Source: Candidatus Latescibacterota bacterium (GTDB taxonomy: Bacteria; Latescibacterota; UBA2968; GCA-2709665). Taken from it: a DNA stretch of 62,192 nucleotides. The stretch covers positions 1 through 62,192 of the forward strand of contig JAAXHE010000169.1 of assembly GCA_012271065.1 (NCBI GenBank). Direction: 5' to 3'. The notes below the pieces were generated by a model that was given only the letters and a program-made list of their open reading frames with translations, was not told the origin of the DNA and ran no database searches. The position numbers and the translations under genes are program-made. Below are positions 51,765-60,864 of this stretch, in pieces (within the stretch, counting starts at the first letter, position 1; the number at the start of each line of letters is the position of its first letter).

Positions 51765-54035
51765 ATGAAAAGGAATATCGTAAGCGGGATTGCGCTCATG
51801 GCTCTGGTGTTCAGCACCGCAGTACACGCGGAACTCCGGATCCAGTCCCGCGCGAAGGTGTGGGATATTTACTGGAACGTGGGCACCCAGGGGGTGCGGG
51901 CGGCCACACCGATGAGCTGGTACCGTCCCGTTGGTATGCAGTATCCCGGTTATCTGTGGACGCAGTACCCGAAGGAGTTTATCGACTACTGGGGTCAACG
52001 GGATTGGGGGCCGGGATCTCAGTGGAGGCGCTGGAACGGCGAAATGTGTGGTACGATGCCGGGTTGGAACCAGTTCATCGCCACGCAGGTGGGAGGCGAG
52101 TTCCACGTCTCCGAGTCGAAAGCGACCCTGGAGTCGGAGGACGTGGTTGCGATGGGCTACGATCCTTCCCAGGGGCTGGAGGCGAACATCGGGTACCAAA
52201 AGGAATCTCCTCTGGGTCCTGTTATGGCCAACTGGTGGCCGGGGCAGGCCCCTCCGGGCCCCATCGAGCCGGTGGAGATCCACAACTACCGGTACGGCGA
52301 GTATATGGAAGCGGACAAGGACCATTTCCCGGAGAGCATCATCGTCAGCAAGTGGACCACCAGGAACGGCATTACCGTTACCAAGAAGGCGTATGCGTGG
52401 AGCTATCCGGACTACGACGATTTTGAGATCCTGGAGTACACGTTCGAGAACACCGGAGATTCCGACGGTGACGGCGTGGCGGACCTCGGAGGCGGCGGGC
52501 TGCAGCTGAACGATACGTTCCTGATCTTCTCGACCCGCTTCTACGTCTCCGCGTGCGGCCAGGGAAATTACACGGGAAACTCCTACTTCAGGGCCACGGA
52601 ACCGATAGCTCTGGACGACTGGTACAAGTACACGGAGGCTGCCAACTTCGACGGGCCGGGCGCGGCCATGGGGTTGAAGATGTGGTACTCCTTTGATGGG
52701 GAAAATCCGGATCTACCCGGGGAGGACATCGGCAAGCCCTACAGCTCGAACCGGGCCTACCAGTCCTGGCACGACTGCTGCCTCAGGCACACGAAGGTGG
52801 AGGGGGAAATGGGGTCCTACCAGTACGTGGGCGCTGCACCGCTGGCGTACACGCCCGGGTCGGTGAACGATCCGTCAACCTTCACCTACGACACCGGTGG
52901 GGATGCGCGCTTTGTGGCGCCCAGGGTGGCGGACCAGCCCCATACGGTGAAGTGGTGGGACTACCGGGACCGGACCGATTATTCCGAACCCGGCTCGGAG
53001 AACAAGAGCTCGGAGCAGATTTACAACGAAATGACGAGTCCTGCGCCCTTTATCCAGGACAATCCCACCGAGGTGGACGGTGTCACCGGGTCGTTTGCCT
53101 ATGGGCCCTACGACCTGGCCCCGGGCGACAAGGTGCGGATCGTCTACGCCCTGGTGGCGGCCGCGCCGGTAGAGGAGAACATGTGGGGCTGGGCGAAGCT
53201 GGGCAGACAGGAGGAAATGTACACTGACAAGCCCATGGACAACCTGCTCAAACACCACAAGGCCGCGGCCGACGCCTTCAGGTGGAACTACGATCTGCCC
53301 GATCCTCCGCCTGACGTCAAGACGGAGACCACCGCGTCGGTCGACGGTTTCAACCTTGTAAAGTGGACCGACGACGGCGACGATGCGACCGATCCGGACT
53401 ATTCGGGCGCCGAGGCCCAGGATATCGTGGGCTACCGGGTCTACCGGTCGGACTTCAAGGTTGACGACTGGAAGCTCGTGGCCGAAGTCCCCCTGAAGGA
53501 TTCGCAATACTATAAGGGGGGCGGCTATGAATATGAGGACAGAAAGTCGGTGGCGGGATTCGAATATTTCTACCGCGTTGCGGCCTATGACTCGGGCCAC
53601 GACGATTGGAACGGGACCGGTATGGCCATTCCGTCCTTAGAGGGTGGAAACAGCTCGCCCGAGCAGTGGGCAAACGGCGTGCTGACCAATATTCCGTTTG
53701 TGCCGGCCAACGCTTCGGCAGACCAGTTGCAGCGACAGGTGATCGTTGTACCCAACCCGCACAAGGCGGACGGCGCTCACAACTACCCCACAGCGGGGTT
53801 GATGCGGTTTACCAACGTCCCCCAAAAGTGCATTATCCGGATCTATACGGTGGCAGGAGAGCTTGCCGCCGAGGTCAGACACAACGATCCCAGTAGAGGC
53901 GAGGCCTCCTGGAACCAGATCCCCGACGCGCGCGGAGGGGGTGTGCCCGCCGGCGTCTACTACTGGATCGTCGAGTCCCAGATGCCGGGGAGTTCGGGCC
54001 AGACACAGCGGGGCACGTTGATGATCATCAAGTAG
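51765..54035 (+). CDS. Large secreted protein with Fn3-like and C-terminal FlgD/T9SS-like domains
   Basis: 756 residues. Signal peptide MKRNIVSGIALMALVFSTAV cleaved near HA-E. The ~1-520 region is of unknown fold, rich in Trp/Tyr/Gly (SQWRRWNGEMCGTMPGWNQF; EYTFENTGDSDGDGVADLGG, a possible Ca loop). An Fn3-like domain follows at ~520-640 (VGYRVYRSDFKVDDWKLVAE). The end has a FlgD-like/type IX sorting-type domain: VVPNPHKADGAHN, MRFTNVPQKCIIRIYTVAGE, GVPAGVYYWIVES. GGAGG precedes the ATG. Between the receptor and PorV genes, so it may be the receptor's surface partner. Its stop codon lies at the edge of a repeat-C palindrome. Confidence 0.75.
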   Translation: MKRNIVSGIALMALVFSTAVHAELRIQSRAKVWDIYWNVGTQGVRAATPMSWYRPVGMQYPGYLWTQYPKEFIDYWGQRDWGPGSQWRRWNGEMCGTMPGWNQFIATQVGGEFHVSESKATLESEDVVAMGYDPSQGLEANIGYQKESPLGPVMANWWPGQAPPGPIEPVEIHNYRYGEYMEADKDHFPESIIVSKWTTRNGITVTKKAYAWSYPDYDDFEILEYTFENTGDSDGDGVADLGGGGLQLNDTFLIFSTRFYVSACGQGNYTGNSYFRATEPIALDDWYKYTEAANFDGPGAAMGLKMWYSFDGENPDLPGEDIGKPYSSNRAYQSWHDCCLRHTKVEGEMGSYQYVGAAPLAYTPGSVNDPSTFTYDTGGDARFVAPRVADQPHTVKWWDYRDRTDYSEPGSENKSSEQIYNEMTSPAPFIQDNPTEVDGVTGSFAYGPYDLAPGDKVRIVYALVAAAPVEENMWGWAKLGRQEEMYTDKPMDNLLKHHKAAADAFRWNYDLPDPPPDVKTETTASVDGFNLVKWTDDGDDATDPDYSGAEAQDIVGYRVYRSDFKVDDWKLVAEVPLKDSQYYKGGGYEYEDRKSVAGFEYFYRVAAYDSGHDDWNGTGMAIPSLEGGNSSPEQWANGVLTNIPFVPANASADQLQRQVIVVPNPHKADGAHNYPTAGLMRFTNVPQKCIIRIYTVAGELAAEVRHNDPSRGEASWNQIPDARGGGVPAGVYYWIVESQMPGSSGQTQRGTLMIIK

Positions 54036-54056
54036 GGCAGACCCTGTGTCTGCCCG
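54032..54056. repeat. Palindromic repeat C copy overlapping a stop codon
   Basis: GTAGGGCAGACCCTGTGTCT followed by GCCCGG. The TAG stop of the preceding gene is bases 2-4 of the repeat. Related to 33705 and 39803. Confidence 0.75.
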
Positions 54057-54112
54057 GTTTGGGGTGCCCGGATTTGAAGTAGATCCATATTGAAACGTAA
54101 GGAGATCGAACG

Positions 54113-55066
54113 ATGAAACGGACATTGTGGATCGGACTGACGGCGGCAGCGATCTGTTCCATGCTCTATTCGCAGGCCGCCGATGCCCAGGATCAGAGGA
54201 GGGTGGCGCGCATGATCCTGCCTGTGTTGAAGATCGACCACGGGGCACGGATGGCCGGGATGGGTGGATCCTTTGTGGCGGTGGCGGACGATATCGGCGC
54301 TATCTTTTCGAATCCAGCGGGTCTCACGCATATCGAACGCGCCGCGTTTACGCTTGGATACACCCGGTGGCTGATGAGCGACCACATCCTTACGGGTGGG
54401 ATGGCCTACAACACGGCGTACGGCGTCCTGGGTGTGAACGTGGTCACATTCACACCCATGGCATTTGAAGAGACGACTATTTTCCAGCCCACGGGGACCG
54501 GCCGGGAACCGGATATGGGCGATATCTCACTGGGCGTGGTCTACGCCAGGAAGCTGACGGACAAACTCTCCGTCGGCTCGATGTTCCGCTGGACGCAGCA
54601 GACCCTCGATACCGACCGACTGAACGCGTTTGACGTGGGCGTATCCACGTTTTTCTACACCGGTTTCAGGAGCCTGCGTCTCGGCATGACCTTCGAGAAC
54701 ATGGGCAAGGACGTCAAGGTGATCGAGTCGGTCGCGCATATGCCGGTGTCCTTCAGCAGCGCGGCGGCAATGGAGATTTTCGGTTCCAGAGGCGACCCGG
54801 GGTATCTGACGTTGACGGGCGAGAACTACTACGCGACGGATTTCGCGGAGGTTCAGTACCGGGTGGGCGCGGAGTTCTGGATCCAGAACTCGTTCGCGCT
54901 GCGTGGAGGATATAAAATCAACTTCGACGAAGAGTCCTGGTCCATCGGGGCAGGGCTGAAATTCTCGATGCCGAACGGACGGATCGTGCAGGCCGACGTC
55001 GCGTACAGCGATTTCGGCACGTATCTGGATGCCCCGCTGCGGTTCACGCTGAGCGGCGCGTTCTGA
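54113..55066 (+). CDS. PorV/PorQ-family outer-membrane protein
   Basis: 317 residues. A signal peptide (LWIGLTAAAICSMLYSQAADA) is followed by the family hallmark GARMAGMGGSFVAVADDIGA and SNPAGL at ~40-66. A FadL-like barrel follows, ending RFTLSGAF with terminal Phe. In Bacteroidota PorV is a shuttle of the type IX secretion system; homologues are widespread in FCB phyla with less clear roles. AAGGAG precedes the ATG. Last gene of the receptor operon, followed by an intrinsic terminator. Confidence 0.85.
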   Translation: MKRTLWIGLTAAAICSMLYSQAADAQDQRRVARMILPVLKIDHGARMAGMGGSFVAVADDIGAIFSNPAGLTHIERAAFTLGYTRWLMSDHILTGGMAYNTAYGVLGVNVVTFTPMAFEETTIFQPTGTGREPDMGDISLGVVYARKLTDKLSVGSMFRWTQQTLDTDRLNAFDVGVSTFFYTGFRSLRLGMTFENMGKDVKVIESVAHMPVSFSSAAAMEIFGSRGDPGYLTLTGENYYATDFAEVQYRVGAEFWIQNSFALRGGYKINFDEESWSIGAGLKFSMPNGRIVQADVAYSDFGTYLDAPLRFTLSGAF

Positions 55067-55088
55067 GTTTTCAGGAAGCATCGTGTAT

Positions 55089-55127
55089 AAAAGAAATGGC
55101 GGTCCTCAGGGATTGCCATTTCTTTTT
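55089..55127 (+). terminator. Intrinsic terminator of the receptor/PorV operon
   Basis: AAAAGAAATGGC (55089-55100) pairs with GCCATTTCTTTT (55115-55126) around a 14-base loop and continues into a T-run. It begins 23 bases after the PorV stop. Confidence 0.88.
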
Positions 55128-55147
55128 ATCCTCTTTTGCTCAAAATG

Positions 55148-55262
55148 CCGAACTTACATGGATGGGCAGGATAGGCAGGATCAAAACCGACCAGGATTAA
55201 GCAGGATTAGAAACCGATTAAGCAGGATTAAAAACCAGGAGCAGGATCAAAACCGATTAAGA
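55148..55262. repeat. Repeat B (inverted) followed by short tandem units
   Basis: ACATGGATGGGCAGGATAGG near 55156 is repeat B in reverse. It is followed by three degenerate units of the type AACCGATTAAGCAGGATTAA up to about 55262. Confidence 0.7.
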
Positions 55263-55408
55263 CCCAATTCAGCAGAGAGGCCAATAGGAGGGCAAATGCT
55301 CACTTTTCCGTGCCAATGCGATGGGTCCTTATCTCCGTAGACTGCACAACATCACACTGGCTCGTCAGATTCCGCATTACCCTGACCCACCACCTGGTGA
55401 GAAAGAAG

Positions 55409-55563
55409 ACGGGAGAGGGAGAAAAAACCGGGTAGACGGGAGACGTAAGACGGTAGAAGATATCCTTGCCCCCTAATTTATCCCTCCTTGCCTCCGGCAC
55501 GAAAAGAAGCCTCACGAGGCGGGTAATCTCTACCCTCTACCGTCTTCCCTCTCCCCGCATTTC
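55409..55563. repeat. Repeat A copies in both orientations
   Basis: 55424-55460 is the exact inverse of window bases 1-37. CCTCCTTGCCTCCGGCACGA from about 55485, followed by CTACCCTCTACCGTCTTCCC, is a second, oppositely oriented copy. Together they make an imperfect inverted arrangement before the threonine-synthase-like gene. No gene is supported in 55128-55643. Confidence 0.8.
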
Positions 55564-55643
55564 CTCTACCGTCTCCCCGCAATCAAGCTCTTCGTGTCCA
55601 TCTTAACGGTTATCTCGTATCGAATTGAGGTAAGAGGTCTGCA

Positions 55644-56855
55644 GTGGGTCGATTTCGGAAGATCTGTCTGACGTGCGATGCGCAGCAGGATGCCCAGGCC
55701 TTGAACTGCGGCTTCTGCGCGGGACCTCTGGGATTTCAATACAGTTACGACGACGTTACATGGGACGACCGTTTCGACGGTACCATGTGGCGCTACTGGC
55801 CCCTGCTCCCGGTAGACGCTCCCGATAGCGCCGTGACCCTGGGCGAAGGCGGTACCCCTCTGCTGCCCGCCCGGAGTTTCGGCGGACACCAGGTCTATCT
55901 GAAGGACGAGACCCGCAACCCCACCGGATCCCATAAGGACCGTTCGCTCTCGGTCGCGATCACGCACGCGAAGGCCATCGGCGCGGATGTTTCCGTCATC
56001 GTATCGACAGGCAGCGCGGGCATCTCGAACGCCGCGCTGGCCGCACGGGCGGGCATGCGCAGCGTCGTGGTCATGACCGGGGGAACGCCGCCCGATCGGC
56101 TTTACCCTATGTACGGCCTGGGCGCGGTGCTTGTCGAGGTGAAGGCCCTGATCGATCCGATCGTACAGGGGGTGATTGACGTCTGTCGTGAACATGGACT
56201 CTATCTGAGCACCACCAGCCGGAATTCCAATCCCTACCAGTCCGAGGGGAACAAGACCATCGCCTTTGAGATCGTCGAGGAACTTGGCAGGGGGCCGGAC
56301 TGGGTCGTGGTTCCCGTGGGTGGCGGCGGCACCGTGTCGGGGGTCTGGCGGGGATTTCAGGATTGTCAGGCGCTCGGACTCATCGACTCCGTTCCCAGGA
56401 TGATCGGAGTGGTGCCTCGAGACTACAATGCGCTGCAGGTGGCCTTTGAACGCGAATTGAACCGGTGGAAAGACGTACTGGCGCTGCCCTACGACAACCT
56501 CCCTCCCTCGATTCTGGTTAAACTCGCCCACAGCTATCCCCCCGACGGCATGGAAGCACTGGAAACCATACGTTCGTCGAACGGGTTTTTCATTTCCGTC
56601 ACGGACGAGGAAGCCCTTTCAGCCCAGGAAGCCTGCGGGCGGCGGGAAGGACTGTTCGTGGAGCCGTCAACGGGCGCCTGCCTCGCCGGCACAACCCGTC
56701 TGATGGACTCCGGGCAGGTCCGTCCGGAAGACGTCGTCGTCGCCATCGTCAGCGGCTCCGGCTATCGCGAAACCGCGTGTACGATGGACTCGCGCCCCCT
56801 GCGGAAACAGTCCGTTTCGCTTGAGGAACTTTCCACGTCCCTGAGGGGACTATAA
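55644..56855 (+). CDS. Threonine-synthase-like PLP enzyme
   Basis: 403 residues. Fold-type II PLP enzyme: an N-terminal zinc-ribbon-like CxxC pair (Cys8/11, Cys22/25) as in class II threonine synthases, the PLP lysine in NPTGSHKDRS (Lys98), the phosphate-binding stretch VPVGGGGTVSG, and VEPSTGACLAG near the end. Known members convert phosphohomoserine to threonine, but close paralogues act on other substrates. The GTG start has AAGAGGT just upstream. Heads a plus-strand cluster with a propeller protein, a transporter-like protein and two dioxygenases, so a role outside threonine synthesis is possible. Confidence 0.82.
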   Translation: MGRFRKICLTCDAQQDAQALNCGFCAGPLGFQYSYDDVTWDDRFDGTMWRYWPLLPVDAPDSAVTLGEGGTPLLPARSFGGHQVYLKDETRNPTGSHKDRSLSVAITHAKAIGADVSVIVSTGSAGISNAALAARAGMRSVVVMTGGTPPDRLYPMYGLGAVLVEVKALIDPIVQGVIDVCREHGLYLSTTSRNSNPYQSEGNKTIAFEIVEELGRGPDWVVVPVGGGGTVSGVWRGFQDCQALGLIDSVPRMIGVVPRDYNALQVAFERELNRWKDVLALPYDNLPPSILVKLAHSYPPDGMEALETIRSSNGFFISVTDEEALSAQEACGRREGLFVEPSTGACLAGTTRLMDSGQVRPEDVVVAIVSGSGYRETACTMDSRPLRKQSVSLEELSTSLRGL

Positions 56856-56867
56856 AGGATTGAATAT

Positions 56868-57890
56868 ATGTCCCTGCATCTTGCACAATGGCGTCGTCGC
56901 GAAGAACCGATTCTGTCCGCGCTGACCACCCGCCAGGACTGGTGCCGGGTTGAACTCTACAACCCGACTGTACTCCGCGTGGCGGACAGGTACATGATGT
57001 GGTACATCGCTCACGGTACCGCTACCCGTACAGACGATTCGGTCATGGGCTTTGCCGAATCGGCCGACGGAATCCACTGGAACGAGCACCCGGACAACCC
57101 CATCCTCACCCGCGACGATCTGCCGGCCTGCGACGCATGGCAGACGCCGCACGTGATCTTCGACGCGGACGAGGGGCTGTTCAAGATGTGGTTCATCATG
57201 TCGACCGTGGTGCGGGGCGGTCCGACATGGCTTGTCAGCTTTACCCAGGAATTGGGTTATGCCACCAGCCTCGACGGGCTGAAATGGGACGTACATCCGG
57301 AGCCGATCTATCACAGCGGGCGACGTCCGTGCGTGATCAAGGACGGTCCCGGCGCCTACCGGATGTGGATGAACTCATCCCCGACGCCCGATGGGAGCTT
57401 CGACGACCTGGTACATCACATCTATCGCTTCGAATCCACGGACGGCCTCTGCTGGACGCGCGACCCCGAACCCGCCGTGAGCTTCAACGAGAAACTCAGG
57501 GGCACGGTCTATCCATTCGTCATGCGCGACGGCGACGGATACATCATGTGGTACGGCGCCTGGCCCGCCGGCGGCGAAGTCGTGATCGACGCGGGGTCCG
57601 AATCGCCGCTGGTCCGCCCCGTATTCGAGATCTACTGTTCCACGTCGGCCGACGGTCTGAACTGGACCCACCATCATGACGCCCCCGCCCTGCCGGCGAC
57701 GCGGGACCCCAACGACTACGACGGGCGGTATACCTCCACGCCGTGCGTCGTGGACGGCGGGGACCGCTATCTGATGTATTATTCGGCCAGGGACTGGGGT
57801 ACCCTCTACAGGACAGGCGCCGACACGCTTGGCATCGACAGGGCCGGAATCTACCGCCACATCGGCGTGGCCGAGTGCGGCAGGACTTGA
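56868..57890 (+). CDS. Five-bladed-propeller glycosidase-like protein
   Basis: 340 residues with repeated blades of GH43/GH32/GH130-like type: VADRYMMWYIAHG, GFAESADGIHWNEHPDNPIL, GYATSLDGLKWDV, YIMWYGAWPAGG, CSTSADGLNWT, DRYLMYYSARDWGT. The W....G..SxDGxxW pattern is characteristic of this superfamily. Catalytic carboxylates are not certain. No signal peptide. It starts 12 bases after the threonine-synthase-like stop. The N-terminal motif (WRRREEPILSALTTRQDWCR) is repeated almost unchanged in the partial gene at 61951. Confidence 0.78.
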   Translation: MSLHLAQWRRREEPILSALTTRQDWCRVELYNPTVLRVADRYMMWYIAHGTATRTDDSVMGFAESADGIHWNEHPDNPILTRDDLPACDAWQTPHVIFDADEGLFKMWFIMSTVVRGGPTWLVSFTQELGYATSLDGLKWDVHPEPIYHSGRRPCVIKDGPGAYRMWMNSSPTPDGSFDDLVHHIYRFESTDGLCWTRDPEPAVSFNEKLRGTVYPFVMRDGDGYIMWYGAWPAGGEVVIDAGSESPLVRPVFEIYCSTSADGLNWTHHHDAPALPATRDPNDYDGRYTSTPCVVDGGDRYLMYYSARDWGTLYRTGADTLGIDRAGIYRHIGVAECGRT

Positions 57891-57916
57891 AATGTCGGCA
57901 GCAGACGGGAGAATGA

Positions 57917-59911
57917 GTGGAAAGCGCTCGAGCGAAAGACCCGCAACAACACGCGCAATCGGAGAATCAGCCGGCGCCTTCGGAGGACGGTCTGACCCTC
58001 CGCGCCTTCCTGATCGGACTGGGTCTCTGCGTGTTCATGGGCGTCGCGTTGACTTACAACCGGATGGTCGTCCAGGGGCCCTTCATGGGCAATTACTATA
58101 TGGACCGGGGCGTGCTGTTCGTTTTTTTTGTACTCGTGCTGGTAGTCAACCCGCTGGCTGGAGCCCTGAAGCGCCGCTTCTCACTCGGGCGGGGCGAGTT
58201 GCTGGCCATCTACGTCATGTTGCTGTTTCTGATGCCGTCATGGAAGATGACCAAGGCCCTGCTGGGTTTCATGACGGGCGTCACCTACTATGCCTCTCCG
58301 GAAATGCGGCACCTGGAAGCCGTGTTGCCCAATGCCCTTCCCTGGCTGTCGATCCTGGACACGGAAGTGGTACGGGGGCTGTACGACGGCCTTCCCGCAG
58401 GCACCCCGGTGCCCTGGTGGTCGTGGGTGGTTCCCCTGTGGAGCTGGGGGTCGTTCCTGGTCGTGCTCTACGTCGTGCTCGTGTGCCTGGCGGTTCTCAT
58501 GAGAAAGCAGTGGGAGGAGCACGAGCGCTTTGCGTTTCCCATCATGCAGGTGCCGCTGGATATGAGCGAGATGGGGGCGCGGACGGTGGGGCCCCTGTTC
58601 CGCAGCAGGATGATGTGGGGAGGGTTCGCGGTACCGTTTCTGATCGGACTGTTGAACGGGCTTCAGAGGTACTACTACTCGCTTCCGCGGATTCAGCTGC
58701 GAACGACTCTCTGGATCTTCCGCCGGGCGATCCCCGTGCATATCGGTCTTCATTTCGCGATTCTTGGGTACTCGTATTTCGTGAATACGGACGTGAGTCT
58801 GAGCATCTGGCTGTTCAACGTCATCGCGAAGTGCATCAGCGGCGTTCTGGCCGTTGTCGGGGCGGAGACATACGGCGTCTCGGGGGTCGTGGGGCGGCAC
58901 AGCTCCCAGGGATCGGAATTCCTGGCGATGATGGGCATGGGATACATGCTCGGCCTGGCCGGCTACAGTCTGTGGATCGCGCGGGGGCACCTGCGCGAGG
59001 TGTGGGCGAGGGCAATGGGCCGCCCGTCGCGCCTGGACGATTCGGATGAGGTGATCCCCTATCGATCCGCGGTGGCCGGGATCGTCGCAGGGACACTCTA
59101 TCTCGGATGCTGGCTCTACCAGGCGGGCATCTCTCCCCATCTGGTCCTGCTGCTGGGCTTCTTCAGTTTTGTCGTCTTTCTGGTACTCGCCCGGATCGTG
59201 AGCGAGACCGGTTATTCCGTAACCTATTCCCCGCTGAATCCATCTGAATTCGTGGTGTGCGCGGTGGGTTCAGCGGCGTTCAGCCCGACGGGGCTGACGT
59301 CTCTCGGCGTCGGCTTCGCATGGACGATGACCCGGTTGAATACGCTGATGCCGAGGGCCTCGGCCGCGCTGCGACTCGCACGGGAGATCGGACGCAAGCG
59401 GGGGCTGGTGGTGGCGATGGGCGCCGCGCTGGCCGCCGGCCTGATCGCAGCGAGCTATACCACGCTTCAACTTGGATACGAACACGGAGGCCGCAACCTG
59501 GACTACTGGTTCCGGGACGTGAACGACTGTGCGTTGCCGTTCGACGAATACATCGGGCGCAGGCTGCTCTCGCCCTCGCCCATCTTCTATCCCGGATTCC
59601 TGTATACGGGTCTGGGCGTGGGTGTCGTGGTGTTGATGATGGCGCTCCGTTCGCGGCTGCCGTGGTGGCCGCTGCACCCGATAGCGCTGCCGGTGAGTAC
59701 GATCGCCTATACGCACAACTACTTTTTCAGCGTATTTCTCGCCTGGGGAATCAAGACGCTCGTGCTGCGGTTCGGAGGCGCCAACCTTTACAGGATGACC
59801 CGGCCGTTCTTCATGGGGATTATCCTCGGCGAGGCGGTCTGCCTGGGGACGTGGATCGTCATCGACAGCATCACGGGCAAAGTGGGCGGAATCTGGATCC
59901 TGCAACCGTGA
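57917..59911 (+). CDS. Large polytopic membrane protein (DUF6785/OPT-like)
   Basis: 664 residues with about 14 hydrophobic helices (AFLIGLGLCVFMGVALTY, VLFVFFVLVLVVNPLAGAL, SFLVVLYVVLVCLAVLM, LGFFSFVVFLVLARIVSETG, VGVVVLMMALRSRL). The layout resembles the uncharacterised DUF6785 family, distantly like oligopeptide transporters. The GTG start has GGGAG with 6-base spacing. It lies directly downstream of the propeller gene and upstream of the dioxygenases, so it probably imports or exports their substrate (inference). Confidence 0.7.
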   Translation: MESARAKDPQQHAQSENQPAPSEDGLTLRAFLIGLGLCVFMGVALTYNRMVVQGPFMGNYYMDRGVLFVFFVLVLVVNPLAGALKRRFSLGRGELLAIYVMLLFLMPSWKMTKALLGFMTGVTYYASPEMRHLEAVLPNALPWLSILDTEVVRGLYDGLPAGTPVPWWSWVVPLWSWGSFLVVLYVVLVCLAVLMRKQWEEHERFAFPIMQVPLDMSEMGARTVGPLFRSRMMWGGFAVPFLIGLLNGLQRYYYSLPRIQLRTTLWIFRRAIPVHIGLHFAILGYSYFVNTDVSLSIWLFNVIAKCISGVLAVVGAETYGVSGVVGRHSSQGSEFLAMMGMGYMLGLAGYSLWIARGHLREVWARAMGRPSRLDDSDEVIPYRSAVAGIVAGTLYLGCWLYQAGISPHLVLLLGFFSFVVFLVLARIVSETGYSVTYSPLNPSEFVVCAVGSAAFSPTGLTSLGVGFAWTMTRLNTLMPRASAALRLAREIGRKRGLVVAMGAALAAGLIAASYTTLQLGYEHGGRNLDYWFRDVNDCALPFDEYIGRRLLSPSPIFYPGFLYTGLGVGVVVLMMALRSRLPWWPLHPIALPVSTIAYTHNYFFSVFLAWGIKTLVLRFGGANLYRMTRPFFMGIILGEAVCLGTWIVIDSITGKVGGIWILQP

Positions 59912-59965
59912 GCGTGGAGACGGCGCGGCTCGCGCGCCGTCACGCCTATCTAAAGGGATAACTAT

Positions 59966-60790
59966 ATGGATTCAGGAGCAGATCGGATGCAGTGCGAACT
60001 GGACCAGATGCGCGTCAACGGCTGGTGTGTGGTCAATGACGTCGTACCCGAGGACCGGGTTACGGCGGTGAGAGAGCGCGTTATGGATGCCGTCCATCGG
60101 CACGCGAACGCCGAAACGCTCGACGACAAGGGCATCGGCCACGTCTCCGGTTTCGTCGCCCGGGAGCAGTCTTTCGCGCCTTATGTGGCGGATTCCGGGG
60201 TCATGGGCGTCGTCGAGGGAATGCTGGGCGAACACGTCCGGATTTCTTTCACGACCGCGACGGTGAATTTCCCCGGTAATCCGCGCGGCGGCTGGCACGC
60301 CGACTGGCCCTTCAACCAGAACAATGCCGGACATATTGCCGCGCCCTATCCCGACGCGGTGATGCACCTCACCACGCTGTGGATGCTCTCCCCCTTCAGT
60401 GCGAAAAACGGAGGAACACTCATTCTTCCCGGCAGCCACCGTTCGAACAACAACCCGAGCGGGGGAAACGGATTCGACCCGTTCGGCGCGATTCCCGGCG
60501 AATGCAACGCGGAAGGCGAAGCGGGAAGCGTGCTTATGCTGGACAGCCGCCTGTGGCACGCCACGGCCCCCAACCGTTCCGACGATCCGCGCGTTTCCGT
60601 CGTGATCCGCTATGCGCCATGGTGGCTCGATACCGGTGTCCTGATGCCCGGCTCCGAAGCGCGGGAGCGGATGCTGGAGGCAACCGGACTCAACGCGCCA
60701 GAGGTCCCGCCCGTTCCGCAGGAGGTCTATGATTCGATGCCCGAAAAGGTGAAGCCCCTTTTCAGGCACTGGGTGCGGACAGAGAGCTGA
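59966..60790 (+). CDS. Phytanoyl-CoA dioxygenase family protein (canonical HxD)
   Basis: 274 residues. Fe(II)/2-oxoglutarate oxygenase of the PhyH family. The complete facial triad is visible: His111 and Asp113 in GWHADWPF, His198 in LWHATAPN, and the 2-oxoglutarate arginine at the expected +11 position (Arg209). GGTLILPGSHRSNN is the family loop. Likely hydroxylates an unknown substrate. AAGGGA precedes the ATG. Followed by a second, divergent PhyH gene. Confidence 0.88.
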   Translation: MDSGADRMQCELDQMRVNGWCVVNDVVPEDRVTAVRERVMDAVHRHANAETLDDKGIGHVSGFVAREQSFAPYVADSGVMGVVEGMLGEHVRISFTTATVNFPGNPRGGWHADWPFNQNNAGHIAAPYPDAVMHLTTLWMLSPFSAKNGGTLILPGSHRSNNNPSGGNGFDPFGAIPGECNAEGEAGSVLMLDSRLWHATAPNRSDDPRVSVVIRYAPWWLDTGVLMPGSEARERMLEATGLNAPEVPPVPQEVYDSMPEKVKPLFRHWVRTES

Positions 60791-60812
60791 CGAACACCGG
60801 CCGCGGGCTCAA

Positions 60813-60837
60813 TGAGGTTCGTTGAGCCTGTCGAATG
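60813..60837. repeat. Short intergenic repeat TTCGTTGAGCCTGTCGAA
   Basis: The core reads GTTCGTTGAGCCTGTCGAAT. I recall motifs of this type as common intergenic elements in many bacterial genomes; only one copy occurs here. It lies between the two PhyH genes, partly overlapping the region upstream of the second one's ribosome-binding site. Confidence 0.5.
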
Positions 60838-60864
60838 TACCGATTATCCTTGGAGGTGCACAGA

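Noticed and set aside
57829..59049. 406-codon plus-strand frame overlapping the membrane protein gene
   Set aside because: Composition is Arg/Gly/Pro-rich without a domain; the frame at 57917 has consistent membrane helices and a ribosome-binding site.
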